Counted from the first letter of the stretch, positions 44,688-53,953 are shown. The stretch: 64,000 bases of DNA from Thalassospira profundimaris WP0211 (GCF_000300275.1 NZ_AMRN01000001.1:806001-870000); one strand, 5' to 3'. The notes: generated from the letters alone by a model not told the origin. A program made the numbers and translations.

Positions 44688-44870
44688 TATATCGCGCAAG
44701 CGTCCATAAAACGCAAGGGTTGGCTGGGATTTTTTCTGTTATCAAGCAATCGTGGCTTTTGACCGATCCCCACCCACGTTAATGTCATGCTCCGTCACCA
44801 CAGGAAATGTCGGCGATCCCATGGGCTTGCCCGATATTTTCCGCATCAGAATTTCAAGAAAGTGACCACC

Positions 44871-45797
44871 ATGCACAGGCTGTTTTATGAATCCGTTGAT
44901 CTTGATCGCGATGCGGTTTTGCGCAAACGCGAAGACTGGCAACAGGTTCTATTGGCCGAGGAGTCGCTGCGTATCCTGATCTGTCACGCGGGTGATCCAC
45001 TTTTTGCCTGGCCCGAGGATATGGACGCCCACGAACTGGTGGTGCTGGGTGCCCCGGCCGTGCCGCATCTGGATGTTGATCTTCATCGCGGGCAGTGGAT
45101 TTATCTTGGCCGCGATGAAAGCGGACCGGTGATTGCAGTCGATATTGCCGCGGTGGTGACCGATCGTGACGAGGCCATCCGCAAACTCGGCGGTGGTTTT
45201 GGCGATATGCGCACCCGCATGGCCAATCTTTCGGTGGATGAGGCCGCCCTTGCCGCACAGGCGCGCGCGATTTTCAACTGGCATCAGGGGCACCAGTTCT
45301 GCGGGGCCTGTGGCCATCCGAATGTGGTGGCAGAGGCGGGCTATCGTCTGCAATGCAGCAACCCGAACTGCGGCAAATCGCATTTCCCGCGCACCGATCC
45401 GGCCGTGATCATGTTGATCCATCATCAGGATCATGTGTTGCTGGCAAGATCACCGCAATTCCTGCCCGGCATGGTGTCGGTTCTGGCCGGTTTCGTCGAA
45501 CCGGGCGAAACCCTTGAACAGGCCGTCGCGCGCGAGGTGTTCGAAGAAGTCGGCGTCCGGATCAAACGCCCGCAATATGTCGCATCCCAGCCCTGGCCGT
45601 TTCCGGGTTCTTTGATGCTGGGCTTTGTTGCCGAGGCCGAAACAACAGACCTTTTGCCCGATAACGAAGAAATCGAGTTTGCGATGTGGGTGCATCGCGA
45701 TGATGTGCCAAACCTGCCCAAAAAAGGTATCAACCTGCCGCGTCCGATATCTATCGCACGCTTCCTTCTGGAAAACTGGTGCGCGGGCCACATATAG
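44871..45797 (+). CDS. nudC: NAD(H) diphosphatase NudC
   Basis: A 308-residue Nudix hydrolase that cleaves NADH and can remove NAD caps from RNA. The zinc ribbon has four cysteines (FCGACG and CSNPNCG), then FPRTDPAVIML, the Nudix box GETLEQAVAREVFEEVG, and the NudC-specific SQPWPFPGSLMLGF, which identifies the subfamily. I start at the ATG at 44871; upstream starts in frame at 44787 add atypical residues. Confidence 0.93.
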   Translation: MHRLFYESVDLDRDAVLRKREDWQQVLLAEESLRILICHAGDPLFAWPEDMDAHELVVLGAPAVPHLDVDLHRGQWIYLGRDESGPVIAVDIAAVVTDRDEAIRKLGGGFGDMRTRMANLSVDEAALAAQARAIFNWHQGHQFCGACGHPNVVAEAGYRLQCSNPNCGKSHFPRTDPAVIMLIHHQDHVLLARSPQFLPGMVSVLAGFVEPGETLEQAVAREVFEEVGVRIKRPQYVASQPWPFPGSLMLGFVAEAETTDLLPDNEEIEFAMWVHRDDVPNLPKKGINLPRPISIARFLLENWCAGHI

Positions 45798-45851
45798 AGA
45801 CAAAGAGGCCTTTGTCACCATCCTGGTGATACGGCATCGCTGTACTGGGTG

Positions 45852-46676
45852 ATGATCGGTATTCAGGGAAAAGCTTTGGTAGCGATACGTTTTCTACGCG
45901 ATTTGGTTGTAACCGGCATTGCTGTCTGTTTGCTTGCGACTTTGTTCGCAGTAACGGCCGCAAAGGCCCATCAACGGATCCCCGTCAAGGTCGGTGCGTA
46001 TGAATATGGCGTGGTCTATTTCTATGAGGATGGCAAGCCACGGGGCATGGTTCTGCACCTGATCAGACTTCTGAATGATTTGCAGGACGAATATGTGTTT
46101 GAACTTGCCGAAACCTCATCGCGCCGGCGCTATCAGGCCGTAACCGGTGGCGAGGTGGACCTTGTTCTGCTGGAAAGTTCACAATGGGAGTGGCAGGAAT
46201 TTGATGTTCGCTTTTCCGAACCCATTGTTCAGGAAAAAGACCTTTATCTGACTCTGGCTGGACGCGATGACATCCAAAGCCTGCTGTCGAATGTGACCAA
46301 TCATCCGATCCTGTGCGTCTTGGGGTTCCATTACGGATTTGCCGATTTCAACGCGGATCCGGAATATCTGCGCCAGAACTTTGATGTTTTGCTGCGCTAT
46401 AACGAGCAAGAGGTCCTTGACGGACTTCTGGCCGGGGAAGCCCCGATTGGTATTGTCTCGGCGGGCTTTCTGGCCGCCCGGTTTGTCGATTACCCGTCCT
46501 TGCGCGAAAGCCTTGTGATTTCTGATCAACCCGATGCCGTCCATGATCTGGTGGCGGTGCTGTCCGCCGGATCGTCGATCCCGCTTGAACGGTTCAACCA
46601 ATTGATTGCGAAACTGCAATCCACTGGCGAGGTCGAACGCCTGTGGCAGCAACTTCACATCGGTTTGTCTGGCTAG
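45852..46676 (+). CDS. Periplasmic substrate-binding protein (family 3 type), orphan
   Basis: A 274-residue exported protein. The N-terminus has a long signal peptide with a hydrophobic core (VVTGIAVCLLATLFAVTAA) and a cleavage site near AKA-HQ. The mature part looks like a family 3 extracellular solute-binding protein: VGAYEYGVVYFYEDGKPRGM at the start and GEVDLVLLESSQWE in the middle. No ABC permease or ATPase is near, so it may be an orphan receptor or sensor. Ligand unknown. A GTG at 45849 is also possible as start. Confidence 0.7.
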   Translation: MIGIQGKALVAIRFLRDLVVTGIAVCLLATLFAVTAAKAHQRIPVKVGAYEYGVVYFYEDGKPRGMVLHLIRLLNDLQDEYVFELAETSSRRRYQAVTGGEVDLVLLESSQWEWQEFDVRFSEPIVQEKDLYLTLAGRDDIQSLLSNVTNHPILCVLGFHYGFADFNADPEYLRQNFDVLLRYNEQEVLDGLLAGEAPIGIVSAGFLAARFVDYPSLRESLVISDQPDAVHDLVAVLSAGSSIPLERFNQLIAKLQSTGEVERLWQQLHIGLSG

Positions 46677-46717
46677 GTCCTGAACCAAATCCCGACATAA
46701 AGCCCCGACCGCATCTG

Positions 46718-47086
46718 CTAGTCGATCGGTGGGATGCGGGCAATAACATTGCGCCGCAGGGCATCTGGCCGTTCGCGCCAGGCAACAATGCCCTTTTCAC
46801 TTTCGGCATATTTTGACGCCAGTTCACACAGATTCTCGACCATGCTGTCGGGATCAACATTGCCATAAACATATCCCCACTTGCCCGATCCGTTCAGCGC
46901 GACCGAACAGCCAGACTTGCAATTGGTCAGGCATTCAACCGGTTTAACCTCAAACGGCAGATCGCGCGTGGCACAGACTTCCTGAATGCGCTCAAAAAGC
47001 GTCTGACCATCACGCGGATCACTTGGTGCGCTGGCGGTTGAGGACGTGCAGGTCGTGCAGATATTCAGGCGGGACTTGGCGGTCAT
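46718..47086 (-). CDS. DUF1636 protein, probable thioredoxin-like 2Fe-2S protein
   Basis: A 122-residue protein beginning MTAKSRLNICTTC. Cysteines at CTTC near the N-terminus and CLTNCKSGC in the middle follow the DUF1636 pattern, resembling thioredoxin-like [2Fe-2S] ferredoxins. Function is unsettled; relatives are often near cobalamin genes, but none is here. I chose the ATG at 47086 over 47137 because the family begins immediately before the first Cys pair. Divergence from the next minus-strand gene is only 55 bases. Confidence 0.75.
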   Translation of the reverse strand: MTAKSRLNICTTCTSSTASAPSDPRDGQTLFERIQEVCATRDLPFEVKPVECLTNCKSGCSVALNGSGKWGYVYGNVDPDSMVENLCELASKYAESEKGIVAWRERPDALRRNVIARIPPID

Positions 47087-47141
47087 GCGGGTGATCTTAT
47101 CCGGGCTGGTGACAGGTAAAACGACGCGGGGGCGCATCCAA

Positions 47142-48020
47142 TCAGCTTGCGACCGGTCTGGTCAAGTCATCATCAAGATGATGTGTGACATATTCCTGGA
47201 TCGCACCGGCAAGCTGGCGATTGACCAGCGGGTGGGCTTCTTCGGCCAGCATGACAGCGACACCGACGGCTGGCAGCGGTGGAAATCCGTCGCGGGCATC
47301 AAGGATTTTGAATTCGTCGGTCACACTGGCCGCCGCAAGGGCGCCAACCCCCAACCCGTCGCGCACAAGATGCAGCATCGAGGCCGCCTGACGGGATGTC
47401 GCATAAAGCGTGAAGGGCCGGTTGGATTTCGAAAAGGCGTCAATCGCCCATGCATGAAACTTGCAATCTTCGGCCGGCAGGACAAGCGGCAGCGGATCAA
47501 GAAGATGCTGCTTATGAACTGCCGATGTTACCCAGACGCCCGGTTCGTGACGCAGGAAATATCCTTCTTCGCCTGTTTCCGATCGGCTGATGATCGACAG
47601 ATCAAGCTCCCCCTGATCAAGCATCCGGCGGAGCAGGATCGTCGGATTGACCGACACGAAAAAGCGCGCCTTTGGATGCACGCTACTTATGGCGCGCAGA
47701 ACAATTGGCAAAATCTTTTGCGCATAATCATCCGGGCAGCCGATGCGGATCGGACGGCTTTCTTCCTGAGAACGCAATTGTCCCATCGCCTCATCCGTAA
47801 GGCTCAGGATCCGTCTGGCATAGCCGACAAAGGTGATGCCTTCATGGGTCAGTTGAACGTTGCGGCCATCGCGTTCAAACAGCTTGTTGTCGACCAGTTC
47901 TTCAAGCCGCTTCATCTGCATCGAAAAGGCCGATGGCGTGCGCCCGATACGGTCGGCGGCACGGTTGAAGCTGCCGCATTCGGCAAAGGCAACAAAGCTT
48001 CTGAGAAGATCGGAATCCAT
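47142..48020 (-). CDS. LysR family transcriptional regulator
   Basis: A 292-residue LysR regulator. N-terminal winged helix residues 1-60 (FVAFAECGSFNRAADRIGRTPSAFSMQMKRLE), effector domain about 90-290. It is transcribed divergently from a glutathione transferase gene with 148 bases between starts, which makes that gene a plausible target. That region has a T-N11-A-type AT-rich segment but no clear box I would assign. Confidence 0.88.
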   Translation of the reverse strand: MDSDLLRSFVAFAECGSFNRAADRIGRTPSAFSMQMKRLEELVDNKLFERDGRNVQLTHEGITFVGYARRILSLTDEAMGQLRSQEESRPIRIGCPDDYAQKILPIVLRAISSVHPKARFFVSVNPTILLRRMLDQGELDLSIISRSETGEEGYFLRHEPGVWVTSAVHKQHLLDPLPLVLPAEDCKFHAWAIDAFSKSNRPFTLYATSRQAASMLHLVRDGLGVGALAAASVTDEFKILDARDGFPPLPAVGVAVMLAEEAHPLVNRQLAGAIQEYVTHHLDDDLTRPVAS

Positions 48021-48168
48021 GGCCTCTCCTTTGATCAGAAAAATTGATCAGGAATTTTGAACAATAGGGTCAAAACTATTCGATTGTCCGATTTCGATCC
48101 AGCGGCAAATATCAAACCCGGCCGGCCAATGCTGTAACGCGAATGCTTTTGATGCATATGCCACAAGT

Positions 48169-48786
48169 ATGACTCTGATGATTTTGAACGACTATTTGAT
48201 GTCGGGTAACGGCTATAAAGTCCGTTTGCTGCTATCCATGCTGGGTCAACCGTTTGAATATGTCGAACGCGACATCATGAAAGGCGAAACCCACACGCCC
48301 GAATACCTTGAAAAGGTAAACCCGAACGGCAAAATTCCGGCCCTTGTCCTTGATGACGGAAGGACCCTTGCTGAAAGCAACGCCATTCTGATCTATCTGG
48401 CCGAAGGCACCAATTTCATCCCCGAGGATGCCTATGACCGGGCCGATATGATGAGCTGGTTGTTCTTTGAACAATATGACCATGAACCGAACGTCGCCGT
48501 TCTGATTTCCTGGTATGCGATCAAGGGCCTGCCGGAACATGCCGATATTCTCGGACCGATGAAACAGGCGGGTGCCAAGCGTGCGCTGGATCTGATGGAA
48601 AAGCGTCTTTCAGGGCATAACTGGCTGGTGGGCGATGCGCTTACCATCGCCGATATCTCGCTTTATGCCTACACGCACCGGGCCGAGCTTGGCAAAATCA
48701 GTCTGGCACCCTATCCCGGCATTCGCGCCTGGCTTGACCGGATGACGGCGGTTCCCGGCTATGTGCCGATCACCTGGACGCCTTAA
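48169..48786 (+). CDS. Glutathione S-transferase family protein
   Basis: A 205-residue protein with an N-terminal thioredoxin-fold domain (residues 1-80; LMSGNGYKVRLLLSMLG, the site region carries Ser/Asn, and VNPNGKIPALVLDDG has the cis-Pro that binds glutathione, then ESNAILIYLAE) and a helical C-terminal domain. It would conjugate or reduce substrates with glutathione; exact reaction unknown. Divergent from a LysR gene. Confidence 0.88.
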   Translation: MTLMILNDYLMSGNGYKVRLLLSMLGQPFEYVERDIMKGETHTPEYLEKVNPNGKIPALVLDDGRTLAESNAILIYLAEGTNFIPEDAYDRADMMSWLFFEQYDHEPNVAVLISWYAIKGLPEHADILGPMKQAGAKRALDLMEKRLSGHNWLVGDALTIADISLYAYTHRAELGKISLAPYPGIRAWLDRMTAVPGYVPITWTP

Positions 48787-48915
48787 AGGGCACCAAAAAG
48801 CAGCCACCACAAACAGGAACGTCACCCAAGGCAAGGGGGGAGGCGGGGGAAGTTGTTCCCATCCGTGGTGGCTGAATACCCTGACGGGAGAAACGTCAGA
48901 GCGGCGGTACAATCG

Positions 48916-49584
48916 TCAGGCTGATTTCAAAAGATTTTCTGGCAAAAGCGGGTCGGTCTGGGCTGCAGAACTTCGCGCCTTGAAACGCGCAAAGGCGTTG
49001 GCGACATTGGGCGCGCTTGCCAACATTTCAGGGCCGCCCGGCAACGCGTTCAGATAATGCATCATCGGCATGATCATCATGTCGGGAATGGTGAAACGGT
49101 CACCACAAACCCAGCCATCGGCATAAGCAGCATCAAGGACAGAAAGATCATGACGGATGCGGTCCGTCATCTCGTTCATCCGGGTGGTAAATGCCGGGTC
49201 ACGACGTTTGACGTCATCGGCAAAAAACATCGGAATAACGAAATTGCGGATGATGTCCGGATCAAGCCGGGTCATGGCGACACTGATCCACTGGTTCATC
49301 CGGGCCGCTTTTTCGGCATGCACCGGGCGCAATAACGGCCCGGGGAAATTATCATCAATATAGCGGCAAATGGCGGCGGTTTCATAAAGCACGAACTGCC
49401 CGTGGGTCAGGACCGGGACCTTGCCAAACGGGTTGTTGCGCAACAGTTCCGGTGTTGGCGGATGGCCGGGTGGCTGGACATTATGGCTGCTGAACGCGAA
49501 CGGTATTTCCTTTTCCAGACAGGCAATGCGAACCGTGCGTGTCAGGTTACTGCGCGGCATTCCGATAATTGTGACATCCGACAT
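48916..49584 (-). CDS. Glutathione S-transferase family protein
   Basis: A 222-residue GST. The N-terminal domain has GMPRSNLTRTVRIACLEKEI, NPFGKVPVLTHG with the cis-Pro, and YETAAICRYID; the C-terminal domain is helical. The gene is divergent from a TetR regulator, and a 24-bp inverted repeat 49 bases upstream of its start is a strong candidate operator. Regulation by that TetR protein, with an electrophile or similar ligand, is inference from layout. Converges on the other GST gene, with a G-rich tract between. Confidence 0.88.
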   Translation of the reverse strand: MSDVTIIGMPRSNLTRTVRIACLEKEIPFAFSSHNVQPPGHPPTPELLRNNPFGKVPVLTHGQFVLYETAAICRYIDDNFPGPLLRPVHAEKAARMNQWISVAMTRLDPDIIRNFVIPMFFADDVKRRDPAFTTRMNEMTDRIRHDLSVLDAAYADGWVCGDRFTIPDMMIMPMMHYLNALPGGPEMLASAPNVANAFARFKARSSAAQTDPLLPENLLKSA

Positions 49585-49632
49585 GGCAAGACCCTTTTGT
49601 TCGGTGAACTTGCAGACAGGATTACGTCCCCC

Positions 49633-49656
49633 ATAATATGTTCAAGAACATATTAT
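49633..49656. promoter_or_regulatory. Perfect inverted-repeat operator between GST and TetR genes
   Basis: Arms ATAATATGTTC and GAACATATTAT surround AA (24 bp). It lies in the 146-base divergent region, 49 bases from the GST start and 75 from the TetR start. That size and symmetry suit a TetR-family dimer controlling both promoters. The AT-rich arms may overlap a -10 box. Confidence 0.8.
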
Positions 49657-49730
49657 CAGAATGTGTCATGGTGGATCTGTCGCCCGATCCAAACATCCGA
49701 TGACGTGCCGATTACCTGGTGGAGTTCGAA

Positions 49731-50399
49731 ATGCCCTATGCGCCGACGCACAAACCCAAAACCCGCATTCGCATTGTTAATGCGGCCAGTGCGCTGTTTA
49801 AAAAGCACGGGTTTGAAAATGTCACGATTGATCAGGTCATGGCAGCGGCCGGGCTGACCCGTGGCGGGTTCTATGCCCACTTCAAGAACAAGGAAGCCCT
49901 GTTTGTTGCCTGCGTTGAAAACGGCATGTCGCTTTTGTCATCGCCCGTGCTGGCAAAATTGCGCAAGGCCGAACTGTCTGGAAGCGACTGGGTGACATCC
50001 TTTGCCGAACTTTATCTGTCACGGGTCCATATTGATAACCCCGAATTTGGATGTGCGCTGCCAACCCTGTCATCCGAGGTCTCACGTTCCGGCGATCAGG
50101 CGCGTTCGGCGTTTTCAAAACTGATTGACCAGGCATCGGGCAAACTTGCCTGGAAATTGGCAAAGGAAGACGGTGTTCCGGGTATGGACAAGCCCGTCCC
50201 GATTGACGGTGCGTCCGTGCTGCCGGATGTTCCTGATGGCTACCGCACCGAAGCCACATCCATGCTGGCGATGCTGGTCGGGGCAGTGGTGCTGAGCCGT
50301 GCGGTGGACTCCGAAACGGCCGACAGCATTCTGAAAGCAAGCCGGGAGCATGTATCACGTTCCCGCCACCGCCATCTGGCAGCCTCATCGATGAACTGA
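49731..50399 (+). CDS. TetR/AcrR family transcriptional regulator
   Basis: A 222-residue regulator. The N-terminal HTH (RIRIVNAASALFKKHGFENVTI and AAAGLTRGGFYAHFKNKEAL, two TetR blocks) is clear; the C-terminal ligand domain is helical. The ATG at 49731 follows GGTGGAG; a GTG at 49719 is in frame. Likely represses its own gene and the divergent GST gene from the inverted repeat at 49633-49656. Confidence 0.9.
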   Translation: MPYAPTHKPKTRIRIVNAASALFKKHGFENVTIDQVMAAAGLTRGGFYAHFKNKEALFVACVENGMSLLSSPVLAKLRKAELSGSDWVTSFAELYLSRVHIDNPEFGCALPTLSSEVSRSGDQARSAFSKLIDQASGKLAWKLAKEDGVPGMDKPVPIDGASVLPDVPDGYRTEATSMLAMLVGAVVLSRAVDSETADSILKASREHVSRSRHRHLAASSMN

Positions 50400-50416
50400 A
50401 CGCCGGGGTCTGGCGG

Positions 50417-51499
50417 TTATTTCATTGCCAGCGGCGTGATTTGCTTTTTGCGTTCAGCCATCATTTTCTGTTCGGCCAGTGCGCCGGCCTCGTCTGTCAA
50501 GAAGGTAAAGATGGCAAATCGCCGGCCTTTGGTAACCGGCAATGCTTCATGCAAAAGCGAACATGAAAATACGACAGCACCACCGGGCGGCGGCGCATAA
50601 ACTGCCCGGCCATATTCCGGGAAGCGCACCTGACCACCTTCGTAATCAATCGGGTTCAGGTTCAGAGATACCGCAAATCTTCGATGGGCTGTGAAGGCGG
50701 TGCGATTGTCTCTGTGGCGGCCAAAATGACCTTGATTGGCTGAGTCATAGCACCCGATACGCAAGGCTTCCATACTGGCAGTCTTGAAATGGAATACCTT
50801 CATCAGTTCCGGCATCAGGCGCGTAACAAGCCGGGTTTTAACCCGATTGAAAAGCCCTTCATCAAGTAGGACCACGTCGTTGCGTTTCTTGATATTGGCC
50901 TTTGCGATGTTGCTGCCAATATCACCTTGAGATACCCCATCTGCCTTCTTTTCGCCGGCCTCCCAATAGGCCAGCAAGTCAGCGCACAGCTCGGGTTCAA
51001 GCACATCCTTCATCACCAGAACCGGTGCCTGATAGGATGCCGGCTCCGGGGCAGTTTGTGCCGCAATTGCGTTGCAGCTTGTGATCAAATCATCAAGTTC
51101 CGATATCGAGCCGATTTTGCTCAGACGATGGTTGGGATCGATCAGGGCAACATTGCCGTCTGCACAGGCAAATAGCATGCGCAACTTGTTTTCCGCATCA
51201 AAAAGCTCGGTTGCCTTCGCGCTGGCCTTGCCGGATTTCTTCGGCGTTTTTTTCCCCCCAATTACGGTGAAATGCAGCACTTCGGCATCTGCGGTCGCAT
51301 CACGAAGCTGATCAATTTTCTCCCACTCGGCTTTGCCGGGTTTTTCATCGAAGAACCACAAGGCCAGCGTGTTGCCCGCAATAAGCTGGTCGGCTAGGTC
51401 AACATTGCTGCCTGCGGTGTCGGGCAGGACGATCTTCGGGACAAAGTCTCCTGCTTCAAGACTTTTGATTTTTTGGGGCTGCTGCGCTGAACCGGTCAT
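50417..51499 (-). CDS. Thioredoxin-fold/2-oxoglutarate-Fe(II) oxygenase fusion protein
   Basis: A 360-residue two-domain protein. The N-terminal half (about 15-150) follows the peroxiredoxin/AhpC-TSA pattern (AGDFVPKIVLPDTAGSNVDL, ALWFFDEKPGKAEW) but has no Cys at the usual peroxidatic place. The C-terminal half is a prolyl-4-hydroxylase-like dioxygenase: the iron ligands HxD in GHFGRHRDN and the distal His in LLHEALPV, and the 2-oxoglutarate Arg in KGRRFAIFTFL. The substrate is unknown. Minus strand, convergent with TetR; 46 bases upstream of it in the same direction is dapE. Confidence 0.82.
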   Translation of the reverse strand: MTGSAQQPQKIKSLEAGDFVPKIVLPDTAGSNVDLADQLIAGNTLALWFFDEKPGKAEWEKIDQLRDATADAEVLHFTVIGGKKTPKKSGKASAKATELFDAENKLRMLFACADGNVALIDPNHRLSKIGSISELDDLITSCNAIAAQTAPEPASYQAPVLVMKDVLEPELCADLLAYWEAGEKKADGVSQGDIGSNIAKANIKKRNDVVLLDEGLFNRVKTRLVTRLMPELMKVFHFKTASMEALRIGCYDSANQGHFGRHRDNRTAFTAHRRFAVSLNLNPIDYEGGQVRFPEYGRAVYAPPPGGAVVFSCSLLHEALPVTKGRRFAIFTFLTDEAGALAEQKMMAERKKQITPLAMK

Positions 51500-51545
51500 G
51501 ATCGAAAATCCAGAAAGTCAGAAAAAGGAAACGTGTCGCCGTTGA

Positions 51546-52691
51546 TTACGAAGAAACAAAGTACCCGGACAAAATTTCGCTGTAAATTCTCACAAGGTTT
51601 TCGATGTCATCGACCATGGCGTGCTCATCGACCTTGTGCATGCTTTGTCCGACCAGACCGAATTCTGCGACTTCGGTATATTTCTGAATGAAGCGCGCAT
51701 CGGATGTGCCGCCCGTCGTGCTCATTTCTGGGCGTTTGCCGGTGATTTTTTCCGACGCATCTGCAATCAGGTTGGCGAGTTTTCCCGGATTGGACAGGAA
51801 CGCCTCGCCGGAAATCTTGACCTTGAGATCGTGCGCACCGGCATGCTCGGCACAGACATCTTCGATCCACTTATTAAGATCGCTGCCTGTGTGCTGATCA
51901 TTAAAGCGGATGTTGAACGCCGCACTGACCTTGGCCGGAACCACGTTGGTTGCGGTATTTCCGGCATCAACCGTGGTGATTTCAAGGTTGCTGGGCTGAA
52001 AATGGTCGGTTCCCTGATCAAGCTCGCGGGAATTAAGAACATCGAGCGTTTTGATCATGCGCGGGACCGGGTTGTCGGCCAGATGCGGATAGGCGACATG
52101 GCCCTGTGCGCCATAAACCGTCAGCCAGCCGGTGATGGAGCCACGGCGGCCAACCTTCATCATCTCGCCCAGATATTTCGGGTTGGTTGGTTCGCCGACC
52201 AGACAGGCATCAAATTTCTCGCCCTGCTGATCGCACCATTCAACCAGCTTGACTGTGCCGTTGATCGCGTCAGCCTCTTCATCGCCGGTGATCAGGAACG
52301 AGATGCTTTCATCGAAATCCGGATGGGCAGCAAGAAACGCGTCAACCGCACCGACAAAGCAGGCAATGCCGGTTTTCATATCCACCGCCCCACGGCCAAA
52401 CAGACGGCCATCTTTGACTTCGCCCCCGAACGGATCAACGGTCCAGGCGGCAACATCGCCAGCGGGCACCACATCTGTATGACCGGCAAAACAGAAATTG
52501 CGCCCCTTGGTCCCCAGACGGGCATAGAGGTTATCAATCGCATCACTGTCATCACCGTCAAAGACCTTGCGCGTGCACTTGAATCCCCGTGCCTCGAGCG
52601 CCTTCTGCAACACATCAAGCGCGCCTTCATCGGCGGGAGTAACCGACGGGCAGCGGATCAGGGATTGTGCAAGTTCAAGGGCGGTAGACAT
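51546..52691 (-). CDS. dapE: Succinyl-diaminopimelate desuccinylase
   Basis: A 381-residue zinc peptidase-family enzyme that releases succinate from N-succinyl-LL-diaminopimelate in lysine and peptidoglycan synthesis. Metal ligands and catalytic residues: His71 in AGHTDVV, Asp104 in RGAVDMKTG, Glu138/139 in GDEEAD, Glu in LVGEPT, and the C-terminal His in MHKVDEHA. Start placed at the ATG at 52691 (AAGAGAG upstream); a GTG at 52697 is two codons earlier. dapD lies upstream in the same direction but separated by a terminator. Confidence 0.96.
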   Translation of the reverse strand: MSTALELAQSLIRCPSVTPADEGALDVLQKALEARGFKCTRKVFDGDDSDAIDNLYARLGTKGRNFCFAGHTDVVPAGDVAAWTVDPFGGEVKDGRLFGRGAVDMKTGIACFVGAVDAFLAAHPDFDESISFLITGDEEADAINGTVKLVEWCDQQGEKFDACLVGEPTNPKYLGEMMKVGRRGSITGWLTVYGAQGHVAYPHLADNPVPRMIKTLDVLNSRELDQGTDHFQPSNLEITTVDAGNTATNVVPAKVSAAFNIRFNDQHTGSDLNKWIEDVCAEHAGAHDLKVKISGEAFLSNPGKLANLIADASEKITGKRPEMSTTGGTSDARFIQKYTEVAEFGLVGQSMHKVDEHAMVDDIENLVRIYSEILSGYFVSS

Positions 52692-52748
52692 TGGCACTCT
52701 CTTGGTCTTAGTGGTTTGCGTCTGTATAGGAATTTACGCCTATTTTTA

Positions 52749-52764
52749 TGTTTCATGTGAAACA
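52749..52764. other. parS-like centromere site
   Basis: TGTTTCATGTGAAACA matches the conserved bacterial parS sequence TGTTTCACGTGAAACA at 15 of 16 positions, with the mismatch at the centre of the palindrome. It is in the 154-base gap between dapE and dapD, outside coding sequence. ParB binds such sites near the replication origin. Several genes in this window (chvI, pckA, dnaX, recR) are origin-proximal in rhizobia, which fits. Confidence 0.6.
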
Positions 52765-52785
52765 AAAAAGGAACAAATATACATT

Positions 52786-52817
52786 AAGGGGCGAAACAGC
52801 CATCCGTTTCGCCCCTT
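52786..52817 (-). terminator. Terminator after dapD
   Basis: A perfect 12-bp stem (AAGGGGCGAAAC with GTTTCGCCCCTT) and an 8-base loop, 28 bases after the dapD stop on the minus strand. The following sequence is T-rich but interrupted, so it may be a partial terminator between dapD and dapE. Confidence 0.8.
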
Positions 52818-52845
52818 ATATCATGATCACATTGCGTGTCGCAGA

Positions 52846-53703
52846 TCAGTCGCGTAGCAATTCGTTGATCGAGGTTTTTGAGCGGGTCTTTTCATCAACA
52901 CGTTTGATGATGACCGCGCAATACAGGCTCGGTCCCGGGGTGCCATCCGGAAGCGGCTTGCCCGGAATGCTGCCCGGAACGACCACGGAATAGGCCGGAA
53001 CGCGACCGACAAAGGTTTCGCCGGTGGTGCGGTCGATGATCTTGGTCGATGCGCCGATAAAGACACCCATCGAAATGACGGCCCCTTCTTCGACGATCAC
53101 ACCTTCAACGATTTCCGAACGTGCACCGATAAAGGCGTTGTCTTCGATGATGACCGGGCCAGCCTGAAGCGGTTCAAGCACGCCACCGATACCGGCACCA
53201 CCCGAAAGGTGAACGTTCTTGCCGATCTGCGCGCAGGATCCAACCGTTGCCCAGGTGTCGACCATCACGCCGGTATCAACATAGGCGCCAAGGTTGACAA
53301 AGGACGGCATCAAAACGGTGCCCGGTGCGACATAGGCCGAACGGCGCACGATGCTGCCCGGAACGGCACGGAAACCGGCCTTCTTAAACTCGGCTTCACC
53401 CCAACCTTCGAACTTTGACGGGACCTTGTCCCACCAGTTGGTGTTTTCGCCCGGACCGCCTGCGATGGTGGTCATGTCATTTAGACGGAAGGACAGCAGA
53501 ACCGCCTTTTTGGCCCACTGATTGACAACCCACTTGCTTTCGTTGCTGGCCTTTGATTTTTCAGCAACGCGCAGGTCGCCGGAATCCATGGCGGAAAGCG
53601 TCTGTTCAACAGCCTTGCGGATTTCACCCTGGGTAGAGGAGTTAATCTCGTCGCGGTTTTCCCATGCGACGTTGATCACGCCTTCAAGCTCGGTTCTGTT
53701 CAT
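52846..53703 (-). CDS. dapD: Tetrahydrodipicolinate N-succinyltransferase
   Basis: A 285-residue enzyme that adds succinyl from succinyl-CoA to tetrahydrodipicolinate, the step before the later DapE reaction. The C-terminal half is a left-handed beta-helix of hexapeptide repeats (for example [20 protein letters not shown], then [20 protein letters not shown]). The N-terminal helical domain starts [20 protein letters not shown]. Start placed at the ATG at 53703, with AAGGA upstream; a TTG at 53730 is in frame. The 250 bases before it (53704-53953) must contain its promoter. Confidence 0.97.
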   Translation of the reverse strand: MNRTELEGVINVAWENRDEINSSTQGEIRKAVEQTLSAMDSGDLRVAEKSKASNESKWVVNQWAKKAVLLSFRLNDMTTIAGGPGENTNWWDKVPSKFEGWGEAEFKKAGFRAVPGSIVRRSAYVAPGTVLMPSFVNLGAYVDTGVMVDTWATVGSCAQIGKNVHLSGGAGIGGVLEPLQAGPVIIEDNAFIGARSEIVEGVIVEEGAVISMGVFIGASTKIIDRTTGETFVGRVPAYSVVVPGSIPGKPLPDGTPGPSLYCAVIIKRVDEKTRSKTSINELLRD

Positions 53704-53953
53704 TTTTCGAAGGTCCTTGCGGTCAGCCAAAATTGCGTTGGCGGAGAATGGTCAATGCGCGCGCGCAAGTCAACTCCGCCAGTTTACGTAGAAACGCCTG
53801 TTTCAGGCAGATTTCCGTTCCTGATCCCGTATGGCCGATAGACATAGCCGATCATACCGCCAAGCTCAATCCTGGAACGATGACAAATCAGCGCTGCCGT
53901 GCCCGGTAGCGGGAAACTAAAGCACCCTGATTGGGCGCAGCTTTAACGGAGGA

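Noticed and set aside
48832..48855. G-rich tract between the two GST genes as a possible G-quadruplex
   Set aside because: It has two long G runs and one GG only, not four clear runs of three; at best a weak structure.
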